Source: Omphiscola glabra (taxonomy: Eukaryota; Mollusca; Gastropoda; Lymnaeidae). From it: a stretch of DNA of 64,000 bases. Where the stretch lies: positions 8,085,674 through 8,149,673 of the forward strand of contig OZ024811.1 of the NCBI GenBank assembly GCA_964017045.1, in the 5' to 3' direction. Shown here one piece after another: positions 1-11,265 of this stretch (position 1 is its first letter; each line of letters opens with the position of its first letter). A program made the translations under genes and the position numbers. Below the pieces are notes generated by a model. That model saw nothing but the letters and a program-made list of their open reading frames with translations. It had not been told where the DNA came from and searched no databases.

Positions 1-28
1 TACAGGCATTTTTGCTCTTTATCTACCA

Positions 29-543
29 CACGACTCAACCAAACATTCTGACCACATGACTCAACCACACGACTCAACCAAACATTCTGACCACATGACT
101 CAACCAAACATTCTGACAACATGACTCAACCACACGACTCAACCAAACATTCTGACCACATGACTCAACCAAACATTCTGACCACATGACTCAACCACAA
201 TACTCAACCAAACATTCTGACCACATGACTCAACCACACGACTCAACCAAACATTCTGACCACATGACTCAACCACACGATTCAACCATACATTCTGACC
301 ACATGACTCAACCACACGACTCAACCAAACATTCTGACCACATGACTGAACCACAAGACTCAACCAAACATTCTGACCACATGACTCAACCACACGACTC
401 AACCAAACATTCTGATCACATGACTCAACCACACGACTCAACCAAACATTCTGACCACATGACTCAACCACACGACTCCACCAAACATTCTGGCCACATG
501 ACTAAACCACAAGACTCAACTACACGTCTTAACCACACGCCTT
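29..543. repeat. Minisatellite, 39-bp unit, about 13 copies
   Basis: Head-to-tail repeats share the core CATTCTGACCACATGACT. Most units are 39 bp, and several of the first ones lack a 13-bp subsegment, giving 26-bp units. Because 39 is divisible by three, both strands read open through the array as 13-residue peptide repeats; I regard these frames as by-products and not genes. The last units (about 480-543) carry more substitutions, as expected at an array edge. Confidence 0.95.
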
Positions 544-2904
544 AACTAATCGACTCTGTCACACTCAATATCAGCATCTTTCAGTAGATATCAGATTTTT
601 TTAAATCTGTGATTTAAATATCGATCATTCATCAATAAAGGAGACGTATGAGTTCAAGCTTGCTAGTACAGGAAGGCAGTACTCACTCCCATCAAACTCC
701 CCCCCTCCCGCAACCCAATCTAGCTGCTACAGGAAGGCAGTACTCACTCTCATCACCCCTCCCCTTAAAGTTGTAGCCGAATGATATCTGATCATTTTGT
801 CCTGGAGCTTATTTAATCAAGTTATTTGTTCCGTGAATATTAAAGAAGATTTATTAGCATTAAAACTTCTGTTGCGTATCCCTGTTGGGTTGAAATATTT
901 TGTATAAAATTGTCACGTCAAATTTATTTCCCTGTATGTTCAGGGGGAAAAAGTTCCAGACGTTTATAAAGTTCCAACATTTTTGGTACAAATATGACCG
1001 ATAGTGTTAGTCAGTGTTAGTGCTGACATTATTTTGGATGTTTATTATTTCTGAATTTGAACTTCTTGGTAATGTGAGATTATCAAACATGAATGAATCT
1101 TGGAGTCCTAAATCAACCGTTTGGTGGGTTTGGAGGGCGAGGGAGTCAAAGGGACAACATGTTTTTAACGTCATAAATATGGTTTGGTCATTAAGTTCTA
1201 AGAAAAGATGTGTTGATCATCACGCAGAAAAGAGTGTTTTAAAACAAGCCTAGAAGCCATTTCATTCATGAATTAATTACAAGATATAACAGGTCGATTC
1301 ATTCATGCAGTAAATACTAAGAAATCATACAAGGAGACGTGTTTGCCTGATTTCTCTCTCTTTTAAATTTGTCACTCCACGCCCCCCACCCTTTTTTTAT
1401 GCGCAGTTAAACTATTTCATGAGGTACAGGTACTGGAGTCGTTATCAATCACATGTTGCGTTATTTCCGGTTGACTTGCTATTTATAAAAGGGATCAAAT
1501 TGGTTGAAATAATCTCCCTATGACTTTTTGTATCTCCTTATCTCTCCATATATAATACTTGAAGAGTCAGAGCTGTCCCAGCCCCGCCCACTCTATTTCC
1601 CCTCCGTCTACATCACGTTTCCTCTTCCCCTCTCTTTCAGATCTCATTTTTACTCAATCTACCAACATCTCACCAATATCTAATCAAACTCACACAAATT
1701 CCAATAACTTAATAACTCCACTTATCTCCTTTTTCTCTCATCATTTCTCCAGTATAGTCCATTATCTCCCTTACATACCCCAAATCCATCAACATCTCTG
1801 TTATCTACCCAAAATCTCCCCCTACCCCCAACACCCCAAAAAAAAAAATAAAAAAAGAAACCAACAAATTATTAAAAATCACTTATTATAAAATATTAAA
1901 CTGAAAAACTCGGCACTTCTTTTATGAGAATGGCAGGAGGAACAACTGAGTTACATACACTCCTGCCACAACCTACTGTAGATCCCTTGGCCACAAGTCA
2001 CGTGACTCATGTTATCGACTTGTCCTGGGGCCAGCTGTTTCCCGATATGTTGCCTTTCAAACGTTTAGCATAAATTTACATAGAGAAAGCGAAACAGGTG
2101 GCAACATTAAAATATTAGCCTGACATAAGAAGATAAAAGATGGGATTGTTGAGTGGCTGGAGAGCTGTGTTCCTTGCTATATTATTTGTGTTAGGACCGA
2201 ACAACATCGGTTGTGTCATCGACACTTAATAGTTGTGTCAACGTGTCGACTTATAATAATACCAGTAGCTGGTGAGGCATCGTTACAATATAAAACCAGT
2301 TGCTGAAGTCGCATCGACACATAATATTTGTTGTCGTGGTATCGACACTTTGCGAAGTATAGCAGAGTACGTAACCAAGGGTGCCGGGGGGTGCCGGAAG
2401 ATTAAGAAAATCAAATTGTTGTTTTTTTTCGTGGGGGTTGCAGGAACTGTTTTGCAATGAAGATGGGGTGCGGTGCTGAAAAAAATAATTAAAGAACCTA
2501 AATGAAGAGCCAAAACAATAAGTTGCTCTCTTTTCGCAAATATGACGTCTCAGCCTCGAACTGGCAGCATGACGTCACAATGTTACAAATCCAACACATA
2601 CCAAGACTAAAGTGTGATTGTTTGATAAAATTGTACAAATTAAAAAAAAATATTTTTAACAATTCCAATGTGCTATACAACCATTGAATATCATTCAAGT
2701 AAAATACCACCCGCCCAATGGTATCGTTAGAAAATGTTCCACCTTTGATTTGTGTATGTTTCAAATATGTGACTGTGGCTTATTGCCATTGATCTTTTCC
2801 TACCATCGTACACGGTGATCACGTGTTGTACTGAATTGCACTCAAGGGAGAGCAGGGCGTGGTCGCTTCATTCATGCATGTTAGGTAACAGGTTTCTATG
2901 TCAC
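544..2904. other. Mostly unique AT-rich intergenic or intronic DNA
   Basis: No gene is recognised. It contains a 61-bp-spaced direct repeat (667-749), a G-poor CT-rich stretch ending in an A-rich run (about 1560-1875), a TATAAAAGG box-like motif at 1484-1492 with no convincing gene behind it, and a short loosely repeated segment with TCGACAC motifs (about 2215-2350). Open frames here are short and low in complexity. Confidence 0.7.
667..749. repeat. Direct repeat, 22 bp, spaced 61 bp
   Basis: The 22 bp at 667-688 recur at 728-749, sharing the motif ACAGGAAGGCAGTACTCAC. Both copies are followed by similar C-rich sequence, so this is probably a two-copy tandem duplication of about 61 bp. Confidence 0.85.
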
Positions 2905-5133
2905 AATGGTGATGTGTGGACGGGTTTGTGGGCATGTAACAATGGTGATGTGTGGACGGGTTTGTGGGCACGCAATAATGGTGATGTGTGGACGGGTTTG
3001 TGGGCACGTAATAATGGTGATGTGTGAACGGGTTTGTGGGCATGTAACAATGGTGATGTGTGGACGGGTTTGTGGGCACGAAACAATGGTGATGTGTGGA
3101 CGGGTTTGTGGGCACGTAATAATGGTGATGTGTGGACGGGTTTGTGGGCATGTAACAATGGTGATGTGTGGACGGGTTTGTGGGCACGTAACAATTGTGA
3201 TGTGTGGACGGGTTTGTGGGCATTTAACAATGGTCATGTGTGGACGGGTTTGTGGGCATTTTACAATGGTGATGTGTGGACGGATTTGTGGGCATGTAAC
3301 AATGGTGATGTGTGTACGGGTTTGTGGGCATGTTACCTTGGTGATGTGTGAACGGGTTTGTGGGCATTTTACAATTGTGATGTGTGGACGGGTTTGTGGG
3401 CATGTTACCTTGGTGATGTGTGGACGGGTTTGTGGGCATTTTACAATGCCGATGTGTGGACGGGTTTGTGGACATTTTACAATGGTGATGTTTGGACGGG
3501 TTTGTGGGCCTTTTACAATGGTGATGTGTGGACGGGTTTGTGGACATTTTACAATGGTGATGTTTGGACGGGTTTGTGGGCATTTTACAATGGTGATGTG
3601 TGGACGGGTTTGTGGGCATGTAACAATGTTTATGTGTGGACGGGTTTGTGGTCATGTAACAATGGTCATGTGTGGACAGGTTCGTGGGCATGTAACAATG
3701 GTCATGTGTGGACAGGTTCGTGGGCATGTAACAATGGTGATGTGTGGATGGGTTTGTGGGCATTTTACAATGGTGATGTGTGGAAGGGTTTGTGGGCATG
3801 TTACAATAGTGACGTGTGGACGTGTTTGTGGGCCTTTTACAATGGTGATGTTTGGACGGGTTTGTGGGCATTTTACAATGGTGATGTGTGGACGGGTTTG
3901 TGGGCATGTAACAATGGTGATGTGTGGACGGGTTTGTGGGCATGTAACAATGTTGATGTGTGGACGGGATTGTGGGCATGTAACAATGGTCATGTGTGGA
4001 CAGGTTCGTGGGCATGTAACAATGGTCATGTGTGGACAGGTTCGTGGGCATGTAACAATGGTGATGTGTGGATGGGATTGTGGGCTTGTTACAATGGTGA
4101 TGTGTGTAAGGGTTTGTTGGCATGAAAAAAAGGTTATATGAAATAATGGTGATGTGTGGAATGGTTTGTGTGAATGTCACAATATTGATGTGTCGAAGGA
4201 TTTGTGAGCATGTAACAATGGTGATGTGTGGAATGGTTTGTGTGAATGTCACAATATTGATGTGTCGAAGGATTTTTGAGCATGTAACAATGGTGATGTG
4301 TGGAATGGTTTGTCGGCATGTAGCAATGGTGATGTGTGGAAGGGTTTGTGTGCATGTAAAAATGGTGATATGTAACAATGGTGATGTGTGGACGGGTTTG
4401 TGGGCATATTACAATGGTGATGTGTGGACGGGTTTGTGGGCATGTAACAATGTTGATGTGTGGACGTGTTTGTGGGCATGTAACAATGGTCATGTGTGGA
4501 CAGGTTCGTGGGCATGTAACAATGGTCATGTGTGGACAGGTTCGTGGGCATGTAACAATGGTGATGTGTGGATGGGTTTCTGGGCGTGTTACAATGGTGA
4601 TGTGTGTAAGGGTTTGTTGGCATGAAAAAAGGTTATATGAAATAATGGTGATGTGTGGACGGGTTTGTGTGCATGTAACAATGGTGATGTGTGGAATGGT
4701 TTGTGTGAATGTCACAATATTGATGTGTCGAAGGATTTGTGAGCATGTAACAGTGGTGATGTGTGGAATGGTTTATCTGCATGTAGCAATGGTGATGTGT
4801 GGAAGGGTTTGTGTGCATGTAAAAATGGTGATATGTAACAATGGTGATGTGTGGACGGATTTGTGAGCATGTTACAATGGTGATGTGTGTTAGTGTATGT
4901 GTAATGTAACAATCGTGATGCCTTTAAGATAATGTGTGTATGTAACAATGGTTATGTGTATAAGGGGATATCAGTATGTAATAATGTTGATGGTAGTAGG
5001 GTATGTGTGTATGTAGCAATCGCGATGGATGGAAGGGTTAGTATGTCTTGAACAATGGTGATGTGTGGAAGGGTTTGTGGGCATGTAACAATAGTGATGC
5101 GAGGAAGGGCTAGTATGTATGGAACAGTGGTGA
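2905..5133. repeat. Minisatellite, 36-bp unit, about 60 copies
   Basis: The core is GGTGATGTGTGGACGGG followed by a G-rich half. The + strand is G/T-rich with almost no C. The unit is 36 bp, so frames stay open for more than 1.2 kb as 12-residue repeats, some rich in Cys and His; these are arithmetic consequences of the unit length. Within the array there is higher-order structure: a block with two consecutive GTCATG variants recurs near 3660, 3985 and 4490, and an A-rich interruption followed by GGTTATATG occurs at about 4122 and again at about 4624. The array decays from about 4840 to 5133. Confidence 0.95.
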
Positions 5134-5547
5134 TAAAGTAAGTCACCTGCTGGTTGAAATGTGTAGATATATTTGAGATGCTTTATAATGACGAATTAAT
5201 ATATAGTTTTTTAACTGTTGAATCTTCAAAATTAAATCATATTTAAAAACTATTTCTATTGAATTAATGCGGTGGGAAGAGGTTTGGTAGGAGAAGAAGA
5301 AGGGGTACCTTCCCTTGGTTTCCATATTAAGAAAAATAAAAGAATTATCATTCTGCATGAAAAATGTGTGTATTTAGATGTACCATTTTGGTATGGGGTG
5401 ACTTAAACCACGCTTTGTAGCAGACACAAATAACCTTTAATGTGGTGACATGGAGTTTGAACACAAACAACTTTTAGTGGATGCCAAATTCTGTTGGTCA
5501 CAATAGAGAAAGTTTGATCAAGAGTTTTTCACTTAGCGAATTTTTAA
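5134..5547. other. Unique AT-rich spacer
   Basis: No gene is recognised between the 36-bp array and the hAT transposase relic. The relic's reading frame is closed on its left by TAA at 5545-5547. Earlier parts of the element may lie here in decayed form, but I cannot see them. Confidence 0.5.
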
Positions 5548-5964
5548 ACAAAAATCCTTCCTCGTATTGGTCAGGACTGTTTGGCCAAGTTGGCTTGCTT
5601 GATCAAACGTATTGATGACTTCGTGTTCTACTTTCGAAGTGAAGACATTCCCCGGATAGGAACTGGTTCGATCTTAAATCCATTTTTAACACCAAAGGCT
5701 GATGTGAATGTCACTTTGCAACATACGTTGTCGGATCTGACTGATGACAAAGGATCAAATATGGTTATACACACCATGAAGTCTCTAGCATCTTTTTGGT
5801 TTCATGTCAAAGCTGAATATCTAGAACTTGCTAAAATTCCCTTGATGAAAGTTCTATTCCCATCAAAATCCTACCAACACTTCTCAGTATACAATCACTG
5901 TTACCTCAAATGGTTTGTTCCTGCAACAGTTGTTCTGTATTCCAAATCAAAGCTTAAGTTATAA
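5548..5964 (+). pseudogene. hAT-family (ZBED5/SCAND3-like) transposase C-terminal relic
   Basis: The frame is open from 5548 to a TAA at 5962-5964 and has no credible ATG near its left end. What I see is a segment resembling the C-terminal dimerisation region of domesticated or active hAT transposases of the ZBED5/SCAND3/FAM200 type: an LNPF motif, then an acidic spacer, then the stretch FWFHVKAEYLELAKIPL followed by LFPSKSY. The family normally continues with a Phe-Pro, Tyr-Leu-Cys-Glu and Phe-Ser pattern and a KTKYR-like basic end. Here that part is scrambled, although a weak YSKSKLKL ending remains. The catalytic RNase H-like core and BED finger are absent. It is most likely a dead 3' fragment of a hAT element. 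The assignment is from memory of the family pattern. Confidence 0.55.
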
Positions 5965-6211
5965 TTATTTATTAAAATAACTGCTTATTAAGTTGTTGTT
6001 GTTTCTTTGTTTGTTTATTTTGTTTTGATTTTTTTTACAATTTAAAACAGTCGCGGCAAAAAAAAAAATTTTAAAAGAAATTATGAACGGCTACCATTAG
6101 TCTAAATGGTGAGATTTAATCGAGTCCTATCGAATTCGCCCTTTGCAGATTTAAACAAATCACATATTACATAATTACGGTCAATTAAAAAGAACAATAA
6201 TGAATAATCTG
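5965..6211. other. AT-rich spacer with poly-A and poly-T runs
   Basis: Low-complexity T- and A-rich sequence follows the hAT relic. No terminal inverted repeat of the element could be identified. Confidence 0.5.
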
Positions 6212-6713
6212 GCACCGGTCACTGGAGCAATGACAAACTTGTCCACCGGTCAGTGGAGCAATGGCAAACTTGTCCACCGGTCACTGAAGCAATTGCAAAC
6301 TTGTCCACCGGTCAGTGGAGCAATGGAAAACTTGTCCACCGGTCACTGAAGCAATGGCAAACTTGTCCACCGGTCAGTGGAGCAATGGCAAACTTGTCCA
6401 CCGGTCAGTGGAGCAATGGCAAACTTGTCCACCGGTCACTGGAGAATGGCAAACTTGTCCACCGGTCACTGAAGCAATGTCAAACTTGTTCACCGGTCAC
6501 TGGAGCAATGGCAAACTTGTCCACCGGTCAGTGGAGCAATGGCAAACTTGTTTACCGGTCACTGGAGCAATGTCAAACTTGTCCACCGGTCAGTGGAGCA
6601 ATGGCAAACTTGTCTACCGGTCACTGGAGCAATGGCAAACTTGTCTACCGGTCACTGGAGCAATGTCAAACTTGTCCACCGGTCACTGGAGCAATGGCAA
6701 ACGTGTCCACCGG
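6212..6713. repeat. Minisatellite, 31-bp unit, about 16 copies
   Basis: The core is CAAACTTGTCCACCGGTCA, with units alternating between CACTGGAG and CAGTGGAG at the same place. Each unit carries the palindrome ACCGGT. One unit near 6440 is 2 bp shorter. The 31-bp period shifts frame every unit, so each open frame cycles through three peptide readings. Confidence 0.95.
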
Positions 6714-7883
6714 TCCGTCAAACTTTAAAGTTTGGGAAACGCTGGCCTAACAAGTATTTGATTCAACTAATACATACATGTAAATATTTGAGCAATAAAC
6801 CCCTGGCAAAAAATAATAGACAAAAAAAGATCAACACAACGCACAAATTAGCCACTACTAGGGTTAAAGGTCAAGTAGTTACGTCATCCAATATATTTCC
6901 CCCACACACGATCCTCATTATGACATCAAAGTGCGTGACTTTGAGCGGAAACAAACTCTTTGATTCTCGCGCCACTCCGATCGACTGCTCATCTGGTAAA
7001 GACCGTCTGTATTAGCTATTTCCCTTCCAGCCGCTCGGCTGATCCAAGGCGGCTAAAAGGTTAACCGGCTGCCGCTAATATATACAAAAAGCAATTTTGT
7101 TTATTCAAGTGAGGCCCATGTGATAGGCGGATTACCTGTTTAACAGTGGAATTCTTTCCAGTGGCGTCCTGGGGGTCGGAGTAAAACAAGAATCTGGAGT
7201 CCATTGATGTGTAGTGTGTGTAAAAGTGTGTAAGATGTGGGAGAGTATGTGAGATGAACAAATTCAACAGAGATACATTGAAATATGTTTTTAATTGTGT
7301 CTTACACTTTCTGGGCAATTTTTATCAAATTGCTCTATTTGATTGAAGATTTAGTCACATAATCCAGGGCTACAGAAAACGTAAGAAAGAAAACTAGATA
7401 TTGTGACTGACACAAGTTTAAAAATTAGACAAAGATGAGGGACATAAATAAAGAAAGGATTATCATAAGGAATCAACTTACAGGCACAGCCCCTGGTCCC
7501 ACTTAATTTAATCTAATATAAGACCCACTTATATTTATCCCAACTTGCCCCTTACACGCCTACTCACTGGTAATGTTGCCCGGCGTCTTGTCAAGTGCAG
7601 TTGGTTATTGAATCATATTACTGCAACAAAACTCACTTTCGTCCATGTTATCTCATAGAGAATTCAAGGGCACGCGGTTTGCCGTCATGACTTAAGGTAT
7701 ATTTGATGAATAGACAGAACACCCGTAGGCAATGCAACCCCTACAGGGGGCCGCGGATATATAAGGGGCTCAAAGATTTAATGTGGAAAAAAGTAATATA
7801 AAATAGTTTTAATTGAATTGGGAAACTAAAAAGCAAAAACAAAAAATTGTCAGGGGGCCTCCAAAACTGACGCGAAGTTACTG
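6714..7883. other. Unique DNA, no gene recognised
   Basis: Nothing convincing is coded here. A GC-richer patch at about 6965-7080 has several short inverted segments. A GGGGGCC-containing stretch at about 7735-7870 resembles the ends of non-autonomous DNA transposons, but no paired ends or target duplication could be found. Confidence 0.5.
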
Positions 7884-8700
7884 TGAATAGGGCCCTATTA
7901 ATTACCAGGACAAACTAAATGAATAGGGCCCTATTAATTACCAGGACAAACTAAATGAATAGGGCCCTATTAATTACCAGCACAAACTAAATGAGTAGGG
8001 CCCTATTAATTACCAGGACAAACTAAATGAGTAGGGCCCTATTAATTATCAGGACAAACTAAATGAAAAGGGCCCTGTTAATTACCATGACAAACTAAAT
8101 GAATAGGGCCCTATTAATTATCAGGACAAACTAAATGAGTAGGGCCCTATTAATAACAATGAAAAACTAAATGAATAGGGCCCTATTAATTATCAGGACA
8201 AACTAAATGAATAGGGCCCTATTAATTACCAGGACAAACTAAATGAATAGGGCCCTATTAATTATCAGGACAAACTAAATGAGTAGGGCCCTATTAATAA
8301 CAATGAAAAACTAAATGAATAGGGCCCTATTAATTACCAGGACAAACTAAATGAGCAGGGCCAGATGAATTACCAGGACCAACTAAATGAATAGGGCCCT
8401 ATTAATTACCCAGACAAACTAAATGAGTAGAGCCCTATTAATTACCAGGACAGACTAAATGAATAGGGCCCTATTAATAAACCGGACAAACTAAATGAAT
8501 AGGGACCTATTAATTACCAGGACAAACTAAATGAGCAGGGCCAGATGAATTACCAGGACCAACTAAATGAATAGGGCCCTATTAATTACCCAGACAAACT
8601 AAATGAGTAGAGCCCTATTAATTACCAGGACAGACTAAATGAATAGGGCCCTATTAATAAACCGGACAAACTAAATGAATAGGGCCAGATGAATTACCAT
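7884..8700. repeat. Minisatellite, 36-bp palindrome-bearing unit, about 22 copies
   Basis: Each canonical unit contains the perfect 14-bp palindrome AATAGGGCCCTATT, followed by AATTACC and an A-rich half. Higher-order copying is clear: 8327-8504 recurs without a mismatch at 8507-8684 (178 bp, period 180 bp, five units), and a variant pair with TAATAACAATG recurs 144 bp apart near 8151 and 8295. Units are nearly stop-saturated, so no open frames arise. Confidence 0.95.
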
Positions 8701-8838
8701 GCCCTTTGAATTATAGGTCACACTAAATGAAAGGTCCCAATAAATTATTAGATTCCACTGAATGAAAGGTCCCAATAAATTACTAGGTGCCACTGAATGA
8801 ATGGTCCCAATAAATTTCTTGATCACACTGAATGATAA
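8701..8838. repeat. Degenerate 37-bp repeats, about 3-4 copies
   Basis: Units share GGTCCCAATAAATT and CACTGAATGAA. They look like a diverged continuation of the preceding 36-bp array, with GGTCCCAATAAATT standing where that array has GGGCCCTATTAATT. The palindrome has been lost. Confidence 0.75.
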
Positions 8839-9045
8839 GATGTGTTTAGCGTGAACTGACATCATTAAGATAAGCTAGTTGTATGTACGACCATGTGATA
8901 AGTTCTTTCTAACGTGAACTGACAACATAAAGATGAGCTAGTTGTATGTACGACCATGTGATATGTTCTCTCCAGCGTGAGCTGACAACATTATGATACG
9001 ATAGTTGTATGTACGACCATTTGATAAGTTCTCTCTAGCGTGGAA
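8839..9045. repeat. Tandem repeat, about 67-bp unit, 3 copies
   Basis: Three imperfect copies share GTTGTATGTACGACCAT and a GCGTGAACTGAC-like segment. This unit is unrelated to the flanking arrays. Confidence 0.85.
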
Positions 9046-9476
9046 TCAGTGTTAAAACAATCGTAGTCTTTGTTACAGAAAGCATTTGAAGTTTGTGAGA
9101 GTTCCCTATAACATCATACATTAGCGTTGGTTTCCCGTAGACATGAAAATACTCCCCTCATCGATTTCTCCATCATTGAGTGAAAGCACTGGGAATAGAG
9201 ATACAAAATAAACGTACAGCTAACGCGCTGTTAGCAAAGGGGACACAAGATCAGGTTAATGACGTCACAATTGGGGGGGGGGGAATTACCCACTCAGGCA
9301 CAATGACACACTTAAGAAGAGTTTATTGAGTTATCTTCCCATTTGTTAGAAGGGCGGAATATCGTTTAAATTAAAGACGGACGAATCTGTGAATGTAACA
9401 AAAATGTCATGTTCCTTTTCTTTCTGCTATGCCGTCTTTAAATCTTTCTTTTTACCCGATCGGGTGGCTTTTGTTA
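9046..9476. other. Unique spacer with G11 run
   Basis: No gene is recognised. It contains a TGACGTCA octamer (9260-9267) immediately followed by a run of 11 G (9273-9283). Confidence 0.5.
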
Positions 9477-9945
9477 GGACAGGCTGGATAGTTGTAAGGA
9501 CTAGCTGGATAGTTGTAAGGACTAGATGCATAGTTGTAAGGACCAGCTGGATAGTTGTAAGGACTAGATGGATAGTTGTAAGGACTAGATGGATAGTTGT
9601 AAGGACTGGCTGGATAGTAGTAAGGACTATAGCTGGATAGTTGTAAGGAATGGCTAGATGGTTGTAAAGAATGGCTGGATAGTTGTAAGGAATGGATGGA
9701 TCGCTGTAAGGGCTGGCTGGATAGTTGTAAGGAATGGATAGATCGCTGTAAGGAATGGCTGGATAGTTGTAAGGAATGGATGGATCGCTGTAAGGACTGG
9801 CTGGATAGTTGTAAGGACTATAGCTGGATAGTTGTAAGGAATGGCTGGATAGTTGTAAGGAATGGCTGGATAGTTGTAAGGAATGGATGGATCGCTGTAA
9901 GGGCTGGCTGGATAGTTGTAAATATTGGCTGTATGGTTATAAGGG
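9477..9945. repeat. Minisatellite, 21-bp unit, about 22 copies
   Basis: The core is GGATAGTTGTAAGGA. Two subtypes alternate in places: a GATAGTTG type and a GATCGCTG type. The block combining them near 9673-9725 recurs near 9867-9920. The 21-bp length keeps frames open on both strands as 7-residue repeats. Confidence 0.93.
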
Positions 9946-10205
9946 TGTGTCAGTGAAAGCGGTGGCTGTTGTTGAGTGCCGTTCTCGAAAGAGTCGCCAT
10001 TGAAAAGTTCTAAAGACAGTCGATGTTTCCCTAAAGATTTCACTGCTGAATGAAAGATAGGACTCACGGAGTAGCAGGCCACTCTGCCAGACTGCAACTA
10101 GACACATGTCAAGCAAGAAATAAGTCAATAGGAGTTAATGAATTAAAGAAATATCACCATGGGACATGGGTAGATTTAAGCATACCAACGATATGAAGAG
10201 AAATA
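9946..10205. other. Unique spacer
   Basis: Only short open frames running out of the neighbouring arrays are present. No gene is recognised. Confidence 0.5.
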
Positions 10206-10412
10206 TCTGCATAGCACACCAACAAATTATAGGATACCAACAAGTTATTGCACACCAACAAATTATAGGATACCAACAAATTATATCACAACAACAAATT
10301 ATATCACACCAACAAATTAAAGAACACCAACAAATTATAGCACACCAACAAATTATAGCACACCAACTAATTATAGTACGTCAACAAATTATAGTACTTC
10401 AACAAATCACTC
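10206..10412. repeat. Minisatellite, 18-bp unit, about 11 copies
   Basis: The unit is CAACAAATTATAGCACAC with substitutions at its 3' end. It has the same period as the giant satellite further on but an unrelated sequence. Confidence 0.92.
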
Positions 10413-11265
10413 CCTGACTGACACACATAAAGAGACGAATGACGAAGACACAAGTTTCTGGTATTTATTTTTGACTCTATGAAAGCCACCCAATGACTTT
10501 CATTTTCCCGAAGATGTCCAATGCAGAGAGCATTTTTTAACCGATCATTTCCACGAAGGCTATCGCTATTGGGTAGTGTATGTTGACTGCTGCGAGGCAC
10601 ATTAAGATGCTGTAAATACGACCCCCATCCCTGGTGCCCTTTATAAACATCGAACGCGCCTTCTAAAAGCAGACAAATGTTCCTCAGCTTTGCACCGGTG
10701 ATGTGCTATAGCACTGCTGCTCCAAGCCACCGCTTCGCTCCAGAGCATCGTTTTGTTTCCACTGCGGCTTTTGTCTACCGGGCGGTGGTGTGTGTAGGAC
10801 AGCGCCATTCAATCGTTGCCAGGCCCGGCGGTGACGTCACGGGACCCAGTTATTGAATGTCAATATGACGGTTGGATTCTTACATTAAGTGGATCCTGAC
10901 AGAAATGTCACGGGCAGGAGGGCGCTCTTGAAGAATGTGTAATCTTTGTGCCCCGTTCCCTACTACTTTCCAAGTACTACTGTGTAGATTCCTCCTACCC
11001 CACCTTAGCGTCCTACCCCTATTTTAACTATGACTTCCACAATGATTTAATAAATCCTCACTTCCTATACTACTACTTTCCATTCCATCATTCATATGTA
11101 GACTTCTTAAAGTAATTATATCTTTAACTTGTGTGTTTACAATGTCAGCGTTTTTAACACCAGCAAATACTGACATACTACTGTTATTTAGCTCTTAAAT
11201 TCTAATATAATCTGACTTGTATAAAAGAAACAAATCAACCCTCTTAAAGGACACCCACAACCCTC
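10413..11265. other. Unique DNA with a GC-richer patch
   Basis: The stretch at about 10600-10900 is richer in GC and CpG than its surroundings, with TATAAA at 10642-10647 and a perfect TGACGTCA octamer at 10832-10839. This could be a promoter or enhancer patch, but no coding exon is recognised downstream on either strand. Confidence 0.3.

Noticed and set aside
186..545. 119-residue repeat protein on + and 110-residue frame on -
   Set aside because: Product of the 39-bp array.
1484..1891. TATA box at 1484-1492 driving the frame at 1559-1891
   Set aside because: The frame has no ATG start and is a G-poor, Ser/Pro/His-rich low-complexity stretch ending in an A-rich run.
2906..4141. A 411-residue Cys/His-rich repeat protein on the + strand, superficially metal-binding
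   Set aside because: It is the translation of a 36-bp minisatellite. Other frames on both strands are open over the same DNA for the same arithmetic reason.
6975..7080. tRNA or tRNA-derived SINE, from a CTGCTCATCTGGTAAAGACC segment resembling an A box
   Set aside because: No B box at the right distance and no cloverleaf could be drawn.
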